Positions 34,120 through 42,089 of a stretch of 48,081 nt of DNA are shown one piece after another. Position numbers and translations under genes: made by a program. Each line of letters starts with the position of its first letter. The first letter of the stretch is position 1. The notes under the pieces were generated by a model that was not told where the DNA came from, did not search any database, and saw only the letters and a list, made by a program, of their open reading frames with translations. Where the stretch lies: contig JAFWVV010000056.1 in NCBI GenBank assembly GCA_017518225.1, positions 1 through 48,081 on the forward strand, written 5' to 3'. The stretch comes from Oscillospiraceae bacterium (lineage in GTDB: Bacteria; Bacillota; Clostridia; Oscillospirales; Oscillospiraceae).

Positions 34120-35249
34120 TGCTGGATCAAAAAAAGGTATTTCAAGTGCTGGCGGATTTTGGCGTAAGCTTTTTTACGGGCGTGCCGGACAGCTATCTGA
34201 ACGGCTTTTGCAATTACGCGCTGGCTAACTGCGGCGAGCGCAACATCATCGCTGCCAACGAGGGTAACGCCGTCGGCATTGCGGCCGGACATTATTTTGC
34301 CAGCAGGGAAATCCCGCTGGTCTACATGCAAAACAGCGGCGAGGGCAACGCCATCAACCCGCTGGCGAGCCTCGTGGACGAGGCGGTATACGCCGTGCCA
34401 ATGCTTTTGCTGATCGGCTGGCGCGGTCAGGGCGGCTCGGAGCCGAATCATCCGCAGCATAAGCTGCAGGGGGAAATTACGGCCTCGCTCCTTGATATCA
34501 TGCACATTCCGTACACGGTGCTGTCGGATTCGGACGAGGATTTTGCCGCAACGGTGGAGAAAGCCGTCCGCTACTGCCGCGAGACGCGACAGCCCTATGG
34601 GCTGATTGCTCCGAAGGGGGTTATGGCCGATCCGGACAAGCCCAACAATGTGGACGACGCCTATCCGATGAGCCGGGAAGAGGCGATCGAGGTCATTCTC
34701 GACCACATGCCGGAGAATACCGTCTACAGCGCGACGACAGGGCGCGCGACCCGCGAGCTTTTCTTCCTGCGCGAAAAACGCGGAGAGACCAAGGCGAGGG
34801 ATTTCTTGAATGTCGGCTCGATGGGACATGCCAGTTCCGTGGCGCTTGGCGTCGCGTTGGAAAAACCGGATCGCTGCGTGGTTGCGCTCGACGGCGACTG
34901 TGCGGCGATGATGCACCTGGGTGCGATGACAATGGTCTCCAAGCTTTCGGCGCCGAACTTTCTGCATGTCGTGCTCAATAACGGCGCGCACGAGTCCGTC
35001 GGCGGACAGCCTTCAGCGGGTCACCGTGTGGACTTTACCAAAATCGCCGAGGCCTGCGGCTATGCGACCGTCGGTAAGGCGGTGGAGACGGAAGAAGAGC
35101 TGATTGCGGCGCTGGAAAAGCTGTGCGGCAGTGGGAAAGCGGGATTCATTGACTGCCGGATCCACAAGGGACTGACGCGAAAACTGCCGCCGATCATCTT
35201 TGATCACCGCGAGGCGATCGACGCCTTGATCGAGGATCTGAACGGCTGA
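34119..35249 (+). CDS. ThDP-dependent decarboxylase of the phosphonopyruvate decarboxylase family
   Basis: The 376-residue protein matches phosphonopyruvate/sulfopyruvate decarboxylases: FFTGVPDSYLNGFCNYA, the catalytic Glu in AANEGNAVGIAAG, VYMQNSGEGNAINPL, LLIGWRGQGG and LHVVLNNGAHESVGGQP. The ThDP signature GDG...NN reads G-D-C (Asp260, Cys261), a change at a normally conserved Gly. The ATG at 34119 overlaps the AKR7-like gene stop. No phosphoenolpyruvate mutase is encoded nearby, so the substrate is probably another 3-substituted pyruvate or 2-keto acid, and the aldehyde product would go to the AKR7-like enzyme. Confidence 0.88.
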   Translation: MLDQKKVFQVLADFGVSFFTGVPDSYLNGFCNYALANCGERNIIAANEGNAVGIAAGHYFASREIPLVYMQNSGEGNAINPLASLVDEAVYAVPMLLLIGWRGQGGSEPNHPQHKLQGEITASLLDIMHIPYTVLSDSDEDFAATVEKAVRYCRETRQPYGLIAPKGVMADPDKPNNVDDAYPMSREEAIEVILDHMPENTVYSATTGRATRELFFLREKRGETKARDFLNVGSMGHASSVALGVALEKPDRCVVALDGDCAAMMHLGAMTMVSKLSAPNFLHVVLNNGAHESVGGQPSAGHRVDFTKIAEACGYATVGKAVETEEELIAALEKLCGSGKAGFIDCRIHKGLTRKLPPIIFDHREAIDALIEDLNG

Positions 35250-35322
35250 GCCCGTATGGTAAATAAGTAAGAAAAAGACCTTGAATATAGTGCCGGCATA
35301 GCCGGAGAAAGGAAACGAGAGT

Positions 35323-36237
35323 ATGAACAGCATGGACAAGACCAGAGAATTTTTGAAATCTATCGGCCAGCCCGGCGGCGACGCCTATGATCTGCCGACT
35401 TCGACCAAGCGCTTTGCCGACGGCGGACAGTTCCGCTTTGAGGTTCCCGGCATTCAGGGGCCGAAGGTGATGCAGGCGCTGCTGGAGGCCGTGGAGAGCT
35501 ATGGGCTGTATCTGCACCGTGTGACCCAGACCCAGGGCATCATGCGTATGGCGGACGAGGACATCGTCAAGATGGTGGAGCTTGCCCACAAATATGAGAC
35601 GGATCTGATCCTTGCGATCGGCCCGCGCGCGACGACCGATACCTCCGCCTCCGTGCACACCGAAGAGGGCGTTCGCATGGGCTACCGCCTGCGCGGTCAG
35701 GAGCAGATCGTCCGCGCGATCGAGGACGTGAAGCGCGCTGCGCGTCTGGGCTGCCGGGGCTTTCTTGTCTACGACGAGGGCTGTTTGTGGGTACTCAATG
35801 AGATGCGCAAGGCCGGCGAGATCCCGGCGGACTGCCACTTCAAGGTCTCTGCGCACGCCGGACACGGTAACCCCTGCTCGGCCAAGGTGCTCGAGACCCT
35901 CGGCGCAGACTCCATCAATCCCATCCGAGACATTCAACTGCAAATGCTGGCCGCGATGCGCCAGGCGGTTGATTGCCCGCTCGATATCCACACCGAGAAC
36001 CCGAAGTCCACAGGCGGCTTTATCCGCCACTATGAAGTTCCGGAGATGGTTCGCGTGGCTGCGCCCATCTACCTGAAGACCGGCGGCTCCGTCGCTGCTA
36101 CCCATTCCTGGGACAGCACGGTGGAGGATGCCAAGAAGAGAGCCAAGCAGTGCTCGCTCGTCAAGCGCATGCTCGACGAATACTATCCCGAAGCCGTCTG
36201 GTCGCCGAAGGGCAGCCTGACACAGGAGACGATCTGA
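35323..36237 (+). CDS. TIM-barrel protein, possibly peptidase-U32-like
   Basis: A 304-residue protein with an alternating beta/alpha pattern that suggests a TIM barrel: FRFEVPGIQGPK, TDLILAIGPRATTDTS, GCRGFLVYDEGCLWVL, CHFKVSAHAGHGNPC and CPLDIHTENPKSTGG. The conserved acidic, His and Gly-rich loops at strand ends resemble an enzyme active site with a metal or phosphate ligand. It is distantly like the U32 barrel proteins, but I cannot name its reaction. It lies between the decarboxylase and the C-C lyase in the same direction, so a role in the same pathway is likely. Confidence 0.75.
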   Translation: MNSMDKTREFLKSIGQPGGDAYDLPTSTKRFADGGQFRFEVPGIQGPKVMQALLEAVESYGLYLHRVTQTQGIMRMADEDIVKMVELAHKYETDLILAIGPRATTDTSASVHTEEGVRMGYRLRGQEQIVRAIEDVKRAARLGCRGFLVYDEGCLWVLNEMRKAGEIPADCHFKVSAHAGHGNPCSAKVLETLGADSINPIRDIQLQMLAAMRQAVDCPLDIHTENPKSTGGFIRHYEVPEMVRVAAPIYLKTGGSVAATHSWDSTVEDAKKRAKQCSLVKRMLDEYYPEAVWSPKGSLTQETI

Positions 36238-36256
36238 TCATTTACCCCATGACGCG

Positions 36257-36289
36257 GCATCCCCGGGCGTATGGAACGCCCGGGGATGC
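36257..36289 (+). repeat. 13-bp intergenic hairpin
   Basis: GCATCCCCGGGCG (36257-36269) and CGCCCGGGGATGC (36277-36289) form a perfect stem with a 7-base loop in the gap between two enzyme genes. No U-tract follows. It may stabilise mRNA ends, set expression ratio or be a copy of a palindromic repeat. Confidence 0.75.
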
Positions 36290-36334
36290 GCACGGGCAAA
36301 GCGGAGCTTTGCCTGAAACAGAAAGGAAATCAAC

Positions 36335-37480
36335 ATGAGACATCACATGTACAATCCGGACTTCAAGTTTGTCGTGGAGCCGGAGCATTTTGATAAATAT
36401 ACGGAGCGGGAGCTTTTGCAGTATTGCCTCGGCGCGACCATGTATATGCCGGGCTATAAAGACTTCACGCCGAAGCTGCTCGCGCACGCTATGCCTGCGT
36501 TGACGACGATGGTATTGTGCTTTGAGGACGCCTGCCCCGAGGAGAAGGTCCCCGAGGCGATGGAGAACGTCCATCATATGCTCACTGCGGTCACAGAGGC
36601 GGTGGACAAGGGCAGCCTCGATCCGGATCACGTGCCGCTGATCTTCGTGCGTATCCGCAATCTGGATCAGTTTAAGGCTTTTGGTGAGCAACTGACCAAA
36701 CAGGAAGTGCGTTCTCTGTGCGGCGTGAATTTCCCCAAGTTCAATGCGGAAAACGGCTACGAGTATTTTGCCTATCTCAAGGACTTGAACGAGCGTTTTG
36801 GCGAGATCATATACGGTATGCCGATCATTGAGGATCCCGAGGTCGCCTACAAGGAGACGCGGATGCAGGAACTGCTTGGCATCAAGAAGATTCTCGACAA
36901 GTACCACGATCTTGTGCTGCAAGTGCGTGTCGGCGGTACAGACTTCAGCTCCGTCTTCGGTGTGCGCCGCGGCGTTGATTACAGCTTGTACGACATTATG
37001 ACCGTGCGTGAGTGTCTGTCAGACATCATCAATGTCTGTGGACGCAACAACGACTACGTGATCGCTGGGCCGGTGTGGGAGTACTTCCGTGCGCCCAAGG
37101 AGATGATGTTTGAGGAGCTGCCGCACCACGGCATCGAGGACTATCTGCTGCGCCGCCAGCCGCTGGTCAACAACGAGATCGACGGGCTTTTGCGCGAGGT
37201 GATTCAGGACAAGGCCAACGGCTTTGTTGGCCGCACCGTGATCCATCCCACGCACGTCAGGTTTGTCAACGCCCTGATGGCGGTCACCCGTGAGGAGTAC
37301 GATGACGCCTGCCAGATTCTTGGTACCGGCGGCGGCGTGATCAAGAGCGCGGTAGGCAATAAGATGAACGAGATCAAGCCCCATACCAACTGGGCGAGGA
37401 AAATTTACAACCGTGCGAGAGCCTATGGCGTTATCAAAAACGAGAGCGGCTACGTCAAGCTCTTTGCGGTCAACGAATGA
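36335..37480 (+). CDS. HpcH/HpaI aldolase / citrate lyase-like C-C lyase
   Basis: The 381-residue protein matches the atypical branch of the citrate-lyase beta/HpcH superfamily (C-C_Bond_Lyase type): ATMYMPGYKDFTPKL near the start, MVLCFEDACPEEKV for the acidic strand-end motif, PLIFVRIRN for the catalytic Arg region, and GRTVIHPTHVRFVNA near the end. Such TIM-barrel enzymes cleave or form C-C bonds next to a carbonyl, usually with Mg2+. This branch is longer than CitE (about 290). The ATG follows AGAAAGGAAA. No CoA transferase or ligase is adjacent, so CoA-free substrates are possible. Confidence 0.85.
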   Translation: MRHHMYNPDFKFVVEPEHFDKYTERELLQYCLGATMYMPGYKDFTPKLLAHAMPALTTMVLCFEDACPEEKVPEAMENVHHMLTAVTEAVDKGSLDPDHVPLIFVRIRNLDQFKAFGEQLTKQEVRSLCGVNFPKFNAENGYEYFAYLKDLNERFGEIIYGMPIIEDPEVAYKETRMQELLGIKKILDKYHDLVLQVRVGGTDFSSVFGVRRGVDYSLYDIMTVRECLSDIINVCGRNNDYVIAGPVWEYFRAPKEMMFEELPHHGIEDYLLRRQPLVNNEIDGLLREVIQDKANGFVGRTVIHPTHVRFVNALMAVTREEYDDACQILGTGGGVIKSAVGNKMNEIKPHTNWARKIYNRARAYGVIKNESGYVKLFAVNE

Positions 37481-37533
37481 AATAGTCAGCCCTGCCGTGC
37501 GGTATTTGCGCCACAGGGACTTGAGGTGAAGAT

Positions 37534-38043
37534 ATGATTGAATTACAAACGCCGATCAGCGAACAGGCGGCCGCCGCGCTGCAGGTGGGCGACACGGTGG
37601 AGATCAGCGGCTATATTCTCTGCGGCCGTGACGCCGTGCTGCCAAAGCTGCTGCAGATGATCGAAGAGGGGAGCGCGGATCAACTGGGAATCGACCTGCG
37701 CGGGCAGGTGATTTTCCACACGGCGGTCAGCCCGGCGGGCGTCGGGCCGACCTCCTCCAACAAGCTTGAGATCGAAAGCAGCATTGAGCCCTTGAGCCGG
37801 GCGGGCATCAAGCTTCATCTGGGAAAGGGACAGCTGCACCGCGAGACGATCGAGGCGCTGGATCGGTATAACGCGGTCTATGCGGTCATCCCTCCGGTGA
37901 CGGCGCTGCTTGGCAGCAAGACGACGGAGCAGCGTGTGCTGGCCTTTCCGGAGCTGGGCATGGAGGCGCTGCATCTGATCAAAGTGGAGCGCTATCCTGC
38001 CATCATCGGTGCGGCGCACGGGAGGAGCATTTATGACAAATGA
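37534..38043 (+). CDS. fumarase/tartrate dehydratase-type, beta subunit
   Basis: The 169-residue protein corresponds to the C-terminal (beta) swivelling domain of class I fumarases and L-tartrate dehydratases: VGDTVEISGYILCGRDA, the VSPAGVGPTSSNKLE loop that binds substrate, and a C-terminal half of the usual type. Its stop lies 11 bases inside the alpha gene. In most two-subunit enzymes the alpha gene comes first, so the order here is reversed. The reaction should be reversible water addition or removal on a dicarboxylate. Confidence 0.9.
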   Translation: MIELQTPISEQAAAALQVGDTVEISGYILCGRDAVLPKLLQMIEEGSADQLGIDLRGQVIFHTAVSPAGVGPTSSNKLEIESSIEPLSRAGIKLHLGKGQLHRETIEALDRYNAVYAVIPPVTALLGSKTTEQRVLAFPELGMEALHLIKVERYPAIIGAAHGRSIYDK

Positions 38044-38884
38044 TATCGCAGCTCTTGTAAGAGACTGTCTTGTGGAGGCCGGCTCGACCTTCCGCGAGGA
38101 TAAAAAAGCAGCCTACCGTCGCGCAATCGACAAGGAAGAGCAGGCACACGCCAAATGGGTGCTGCAGACGGTGCTGGAAAACGCGGAGGCGGCGGAGAAA
38201 AACCGCAGCCCGCTTTGTGACGACACGGGTATCCCGCATCTCGTGCTGGAACTCGGGCCGGACTGCGCGATCAGCGGACGGATGCTCGACGATATCCGCG
38301 AGGGCGTACGGCAGGGGCTTTGTCAGCTTCCCGGGCGTCCCATGGGGATCATGGGCGACGACAGCCATCGCATCGACCAGAGCGGCGGCTTGAACCCCGA
38401 CAGCGCCGGTGTGGAGAGTGCGCCGATTTTGCTGCGCCGCTGTGAAGAGAACGTGATCCGCCTGCATATTCTGATGTTTGGCGGCGGCCCGGCGATCCGA
38501 GGAAAAACCTATCGCATCTTCCACAGGCACAGCACTCAGGTCGTGCTGGACGAGATCGTCAACTGGGCGCAGGAGAGTGTCGCACAGCTCGGGTGTTCAC
38601 CGTGTACGCTGGCTATCGGCGTCGGACGCAGCCACTTTGAGGCGGCGGCTATGATGCTGCAGGCTCAGGTAGACGGCAGCTACGATCATCAGAGTGAGAT
38701 GGAGGCGGAGATTACGCGCCGCGTCAATGAGGCGCGGATCGGGCCGCTCGGCCTTGGCGGCAGCACCTCGGTGCTGGCGACCTTTATGAAGGTTGGGCCG
38801 CAGAGGGCCAGCGGTGTGCGTATTGTTTGCCTGCGTCCGACCTGCTGCTTTGAGCCGCGCATTGCTACGGTGCAACTACAGTAA
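38033..38884 (+). CDS. fumarase/tartrate dehydratase-type, alpha (Fe-S) subunit
   Basis: The 283-residue protein is the N-terminal catalytic part of class I hydro-lyases. Three candidate [4Fe-4S] cysteines are visible: SPLCDDTGIP near residue 62, LGCSPCTLAIGVG near 187-190 and RPTCCFEPR near 272. The NEARIGPLGLGGSTS motif is present. The ATG at 38033 follows GGGAGGAG and overlaps the beta gene by 11 bases. With the beta subunit it should form an oxygen-sensitive dehydratase; fumarate, tartrate and methylated analogues are all possible substrates. It is the last gene before a terminator. Confidence 0.9.
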   Translation: MTNDIAALVRDCLVEAGSTFREDKKAAYRRAIDKEEQAHAKWVLQTVLENAEAAEKNRSPLCDDTGIPHLVLELGPDCAISGRMLDDIREGVRQGLCQLPGRPMGIMGDDSHRIDQSGGLNPDSAGVESAPILLRRCEENVIRLHILMFGGGPAIRGKTYRIFHRHSTQVVLDEIVNWAQESVAQLGCSPCTLAIGVGRSHFEAAAMMLQAQVDGSYDHQSEMEAEITRRVNEARIGPLGLGGSTSVLATFMKVGPQRASGVRIVCLRPTCCFEPRIATVQLQ

Positions 38885-38902
38885 TCCGGCTTGCAGAAGC
38901 GA

Positions 38903-38938
38903 AACCTAAGGCTGTGTCAACAGATGCAGCCTTAGGTT
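38903..38938 (+). terminator. terminator of the catabolic operon
   Basis: AACCTAAGGCTG (38903-38914) pairs with CAGCCTTAGGTT (38927-38938), a perfect 12-bp stem, followed by ATTATTATG. A second small hairpin (ACCGCC/GGCGGT, 38953-38970) follows. Confidence 0.8.
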
Positions 38939-38982
38939 ATTATGAGGAAAAAACCGCCGGCCAAGGCGGTAATCGAAAAAAC

Positions 38983-39011
38983 TTGCCAATGACAGTCACT
39001 TTTGATATAAT
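38983..39011 (+). promoter_or_regulatory. promoter of the Wzz-like gene
   Basis: TTGCCA (38983-38988), 17 bases, TATAAT (39006-39011), with TG one base before the -10 (extended -10). The start codon is 35 bases downstream. Confidence 0.85.
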
Positions 39012-39045
39012 GGCTCAAAATGATCTGCATTAGGAAGGTGTAATT

Positions 39046-40551
39046 ATGAACAACAATGAAAGAGAGATTCGCCTGAGTGATCTTGGCGCGATGATCTTAA
39101 AGAGCTTCACGGCAATTATTGCTTTGACGCTTGTTTTTGCGCTGCTTGGCGGCCTTTACGGCGCTTATCGTGAAATCCGCAGAGAAAAAAGAATTACAGT
39201 ATCAATTGCGGATGTAAAAAAAGCGGAGGATGAATTTGCCGCAATACAAAAAAAGCTGAGTGATGCGCAAAAAGCTTTGAGAAAACGCACGGTGATTGAG
39301 ATTCCGGATGCAGAGAGAAACATCGAAAACGCCGAGCTTCTGGTGCAGCGCCGGCAGGAGTATATTGACAACAGCCTCTATCAGGCGATGAACCCCTTAA
39401 ACCACGCGGTTTCCCGTATGACTATATATGTGAAAACGGATGTGGAAATCAATCCAAATACGCCGTGGCTGGGCAGTGATCCACAGTCGAGTATTGCGAT
39501 CGCGTTTACCAGAGCCTATGACAATGATACGGCAATATTGGATCGGATTTGCGAGATCATGAACACGACCGCAGACGTTCGATACGTTAAAGAATTGATT
39601 TCCGTCACTGCCGTATCGGATCAATTTGTAGAAATTGTGGTATATTATGATGACGTTGCGATTGCGGAAAAGGTACTTGACTTCCTTTATCAGGAACTGT
39701 CCAAGCGCATGAAGGAAAACATCGGCGATTTTTCCGCAAACATTATCAGCCAGTTTACCGGCAATGAGGTCGACTGGAAGATGAGCGATAAGCAGAACGA
39801 CAATCAGGACAATCTGTTGAGCGCGCAGCGTGCGCTTGAGGAAGCCAATGTCACGTTAAAGACGCTGCAAGACGGCATTGCAGACATTGAAACGCTCATT
39901 GAAGAATCCACAGAGCAGGCGGAAACAAAGGCAGAGGAACTGGAGGAGCTTCGGCAAGCGCTGGTGGGCGGTTCCATCAACGCCCGAAAGGTTTTGAGAA
40001 AGACGGTGATTTTCCTCGTGCTTGGCGCAGTGCTCGGCCTTTGCGGAGCCTCGTTTCTGACGGTATTCCGGCGCCTATTCGGCGGCAAGCTTCAAAATCA
40101 AAACGATATTCTCGTCCGCTATGATTTTTCTGTACTTGGTGTGCTGCCGGGGCAGAAAAGACGCCCTCTCGCAAAAACGATTTATGCCATGGAGGGCGAG
40201 ATGGACACCGATTATGCGTCGGCTATGCAAACAACGGTGCAGAGTGTGAAGGCGATCGCCGGGGAAGAGAGCGTTGGCTTGATTTCGACACGGGGATGCG
40301 AGCCCTTGGAGGAAATCAGCAGCATTGGCGGAAAACAATTTGTTGCCTGCGGTAATATTTTGGATGACGCCAAGGCCGTCAAGGCAGTGGAAGACTGCGA
40401 CAAGGTGCTGCTGGTGGAAAAGAAGGAATGCTCGTACCTCAGCCAGATTGACGCGGAGGTTTTGCGGGCGCGGGCTCTGGGTAAGACGATCCTCGGCATG
40501 GTGATTGCGGATGTGTATCCGAACAGCATGCGAAAAAACAAGAAAAAATAA
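39046..40551 (+). CDS. Wzz-like polysaccharide co-polymerase with degenerate kinase-like tail
   Basis: The 501-residue protein has the layout of chain-length regulators: a cytoplasmic start, helix 1 (about 20-42), a long exported coiled-coil region (about 45-318), helix 2 (about 322-345) and a cytoplasmic tail of about 150 residues. The tail resembles the P-loop tyrosine kinase (CpsD/Wze) fold in its last strand (KVLLVEKKE, KTILGMVIADVYPNS), but where Walker A belongs it reads VGLISTRGCEPLEEI without GK(S/T), and the Walker B part seems deleted. It may therefore only bind the polymerase. It has its own promoter and terminator, 15 kb from the Wzy-like gene. Confidence 0.85.
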   Translation: MNNNEREIRLSDLGAMILKSFTAIIALTLVFALLGGLYGAYREIRREKRITVSIADVKKAEDEFAAIQKKLSDAQKALRKRTVIEIPDAERNIENAELLVQRRQEYIDNSLYQAMNPLNHAVSRMTIYVKTDVEINPNTPWLGSDPQSSIAIAFTRAYDNDTAILDRICEIMNTTADVRYVKELISVTAVSDQFVEIVVYYDDVAIAEKVLDFLYQELSKRMKENIGDFSANIISQFTGNEVDWKMSDKQNDNQDNLLSAQRALEEANVTLKTLQDGIADIETLIEESTEQAETKAEELEELRQALVGGSINARKVLRKTVIFLVLGAVLGLCGASFLTVFRRLFGGKLQNQNDILVRYDFSVLGVLPGQKRRPLAKTIYAMEGEMDTDYASAMQTTVQSVKAIAGEESVGLISTRGCEPLEEISSIGGKQFVACGNILDDAKAVKAVEDCDKVLLVEKKECSYLSQIDAEVLRARALGKTILGMVIADVYPNSMRKNKKK

Positions 40552-40581
40552 GATAGGTCATACCGCCATTAAATTAGAGTA

Positions 40582-40622
40582 ACAGCAAGGAGAGCGCTCC
40601 CGAGGAACGCTCTCCTTGCTGT
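40582..40622. terminator. bidirectional terminator between the Wzz-like gene and prmA
   Basis: ACAGCAAGGAGAGCG (40582-40596) and CGCTCTCCTTGCTGT (40608-40622) form a perfect 15-bp stem. It lies between convergent genes and can end both. Confidence 0.85.
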
Positions 40623-40652
40623 ATCAATAAGGAAAACGGTATTATTTGGCGA

Positions 40653-41579
40653 TCAGCGCGGATCACGGCAGACAAAACAGTGCCAATCCTCAGCACAGGT
40701 GTGGGAGAGAATCTGCAAGCCGTTTTTTTTCAGAACGGCATGCAGTTCGTCCTGACGTCCTTCAATGATGCCGGAGCAAATAAAAATGCCGCCGGGCGCC
40801 ATGTGCGTGCGCACAATGGCGGAGAGGGGGAGGATGACGTCGGCCACGATGTTGGCGAGCACAAGTTCATAGCCCTCTCCCAGCGTGCGGCGCAGACCGT
40901 GATCCTGCAAGACGTCGCCGGCATAGACCCGGAAACGATCCGGCCCGATGCCGTTGAGCGCGGCGTTGGCGGCGGCGACCTCCGGCGCTTTGGGGTCGAT
41001 GTCACAGCCGACGCAGTAGTCGCAGCCGAGCAGCAGCGCGCCGATGCCGAGAATGCCGCTGCCGCAGCCGAGATCGAGCACCCGCTTGCCGGGTGCGGCA
41101 TAAGCCTCCAGCGCAGCCAGACACAGTCGCGTGGTGGCATGACTGCCGGTACCGAAAATCAGGCCGGGATCAAGACGCAGGGGGATACGGCCGTTTTCCG
41201 GCGTCTCCAGCCACTCCGGCACGACGACCAGGCGCTCGCCGACCTCGATCGGCTGGTAATAATCACGCCAGTTGTTTTCCCAGTCGCTGTCGGCAATGAA
41301 CGCAGTCTGAATCGCCGGATAGGCCGCCTGTATCCGCGCCAGGATGGCGCGCCCCTCCTCGTCGTCCGCCAGATAACATTTGATCCGGCTCAGACCTGCA
41401 TAGTGCGCCTCCAGCTCCTCGTCTACATAGTCCCAGTATTGACGATTGTTTTCCAGAAAATCATGGAAATCTTCCTCATTTTCTATGACAAAGCCTTCGG
41501 CGCCGAGCGCGGCCAAGGCTTCACATCGTATGTCAATTTCCTCAGGGGGGAGATCTAATCTTACTTCAATCCAGCGCAT
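40653..41579 (-). CDS. prmA: ribosomal protein L11 methyltransferase
   Basis: The 308-residue protein has the N-terminal L11-binding domain (MRWIEVRLDLPPEEIDIRC) and the class I SAM-methyltransferase core: PGLIFGTGSHATTRLCL, VLDLGCGSGILGIGALLLG, ELVLANIVADVILPL. These are characteristic of PrmA, which trimethylates ribosomal protein L11. I chose the start at 41579 because AAAGGAG lies just upstream on the minus strand; the frame continues eight codons further without a site. It lies downstream of the zinc-ribbon gene in the same direction. Confidence 0.95.
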   Translation of the reverse strand: MRWIEVRLDLPPEEIDIRCEALAALGAEGFVIENEEDFHDFLENNRQYWDYVDEELEAHYAGLSRIKCYLADDEEGRAILARIQAAYPAIQTAFIADSDWENNWRDYYQPIEVGERLVVVPEWLETPENGRIPLRLDPGLIFGTGSHATTRLCLAALEAYAAPGKRVLDLGCGSGILGIGALLLGCDYCVGCDIDPKAPEVAAANAALNGIGPDRFRVYAGDVLQDHGLRRTLGEGYELVLANIVADVILPLSAIVRTHMAPGGIFICSGIIEGRQDELHAVLKKNGLQILSHTCAEDWHCFVCRDPR

Positions 41580-41617
41580 ACGCGACTCCTTTCTTTGCTT
41601 CATGCATATACCGTAAA

Positions 41618-41643
41618 CCCGCGCTGCGTAACTGCAGCGCGGG
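41618..41643 (-). terminator. hairpin between the zinc-ribbon gene and prmA
   Basis: CCCGCGCTGC (41618-41627) pairs with GCAGCGCGGG (41634-41643). On the minus strand only TTTACGG follows, so it may attenuate rather than fully stop transcription into prmA. Confidence 0.55.
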
Positions 41644-41659
41644 CAGGAATAATCATCAG

Positions 41660-41905
41660 TCAGTTTTCCGTGTCTCCCAGCCAGGCAGCGAGTTTATCTT
41701 CGGCAATACCGCAGCCCTTGGACAGAAAAACAACTGCCTCGTTGAAGCTCATGGCGCGCAGACGCTCAAAGTTGCTGATCTTCGGCTCCTGGATGTTCTC
41801 GCCCAGATTACGGCCTTCCATATAACCGCATTCATAACACATCATTACGTCATATTTGCGATGGCTGTCCAGCTCCATTTTGGCGCCGCAGCGGGGACAT
41901 TGCAT
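41660..41905 (-). CDS. small zinc-ribbon protein
   Basis: The 81-residue protein starts MQCPRCGAKMELD and continues with MCYECGYMEG, giving two CxxC pairs that make a zinc ribbon. The rest is helical (FNEAVVFLSKGCGIAEDKLAAWLGD). No specific function is known. The start at 41905 has GAGGAGGG upstream; the reading frame is open 14 codons further but without a site. A good minus-strand promoter lies about 50 bases upstream. Confidence 0.8.
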   Translation of the reverse strand: MQCPRCGAKMELDSHRKYDVMMCYECGYMEGRNLGENIQEPKISNFERLRAMSFNEAVVFLSKGCGIAEDKLAAWLGDTEN

Positions 41906-41951
41906 ATCCGATCCCTCCTCGTTTTTACTCGGGCAAGCCCAAAGCACCCTT

Positions 41952-41980
41952 ACTATATCACTCTGTTATTTTTTTTACAA
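41952..41980 (-). promoter_or_regulatory. promoter of the zinc-ribbon-prmA transcript
   Basis: On the minus strand: TTGTAA (41980-41975), 17 bases, TATAGT (41957-41952). It is back-to-back with the promoter of the RluA-type gene. Confidence 0.65.
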
Positions 41981-42048
41981 GCTTTTTTCCAAGTTTTCCG
42001 TCTCCTCTTTGGTTAAACGCAAATCGACGGCAGGGAAAAGCTTGTAAA

Positions 42049-42077
42049 TTGAATGATTATGTGTTAACATATATAAT
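42049..42077 (+). promoter_or_regulatory. promoter of the RluA-type gene
   Basis: TTGAAT (42049-42054), 17 bases, TATAAT (42072-42077). The expected transcript start (about 42084) is only a few bases before the GTG start codon at 42090, so the message would be nearly leaderless. Confidence 0.6.
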
Positions 42078-42089
42078 GAGGTGATAGCG

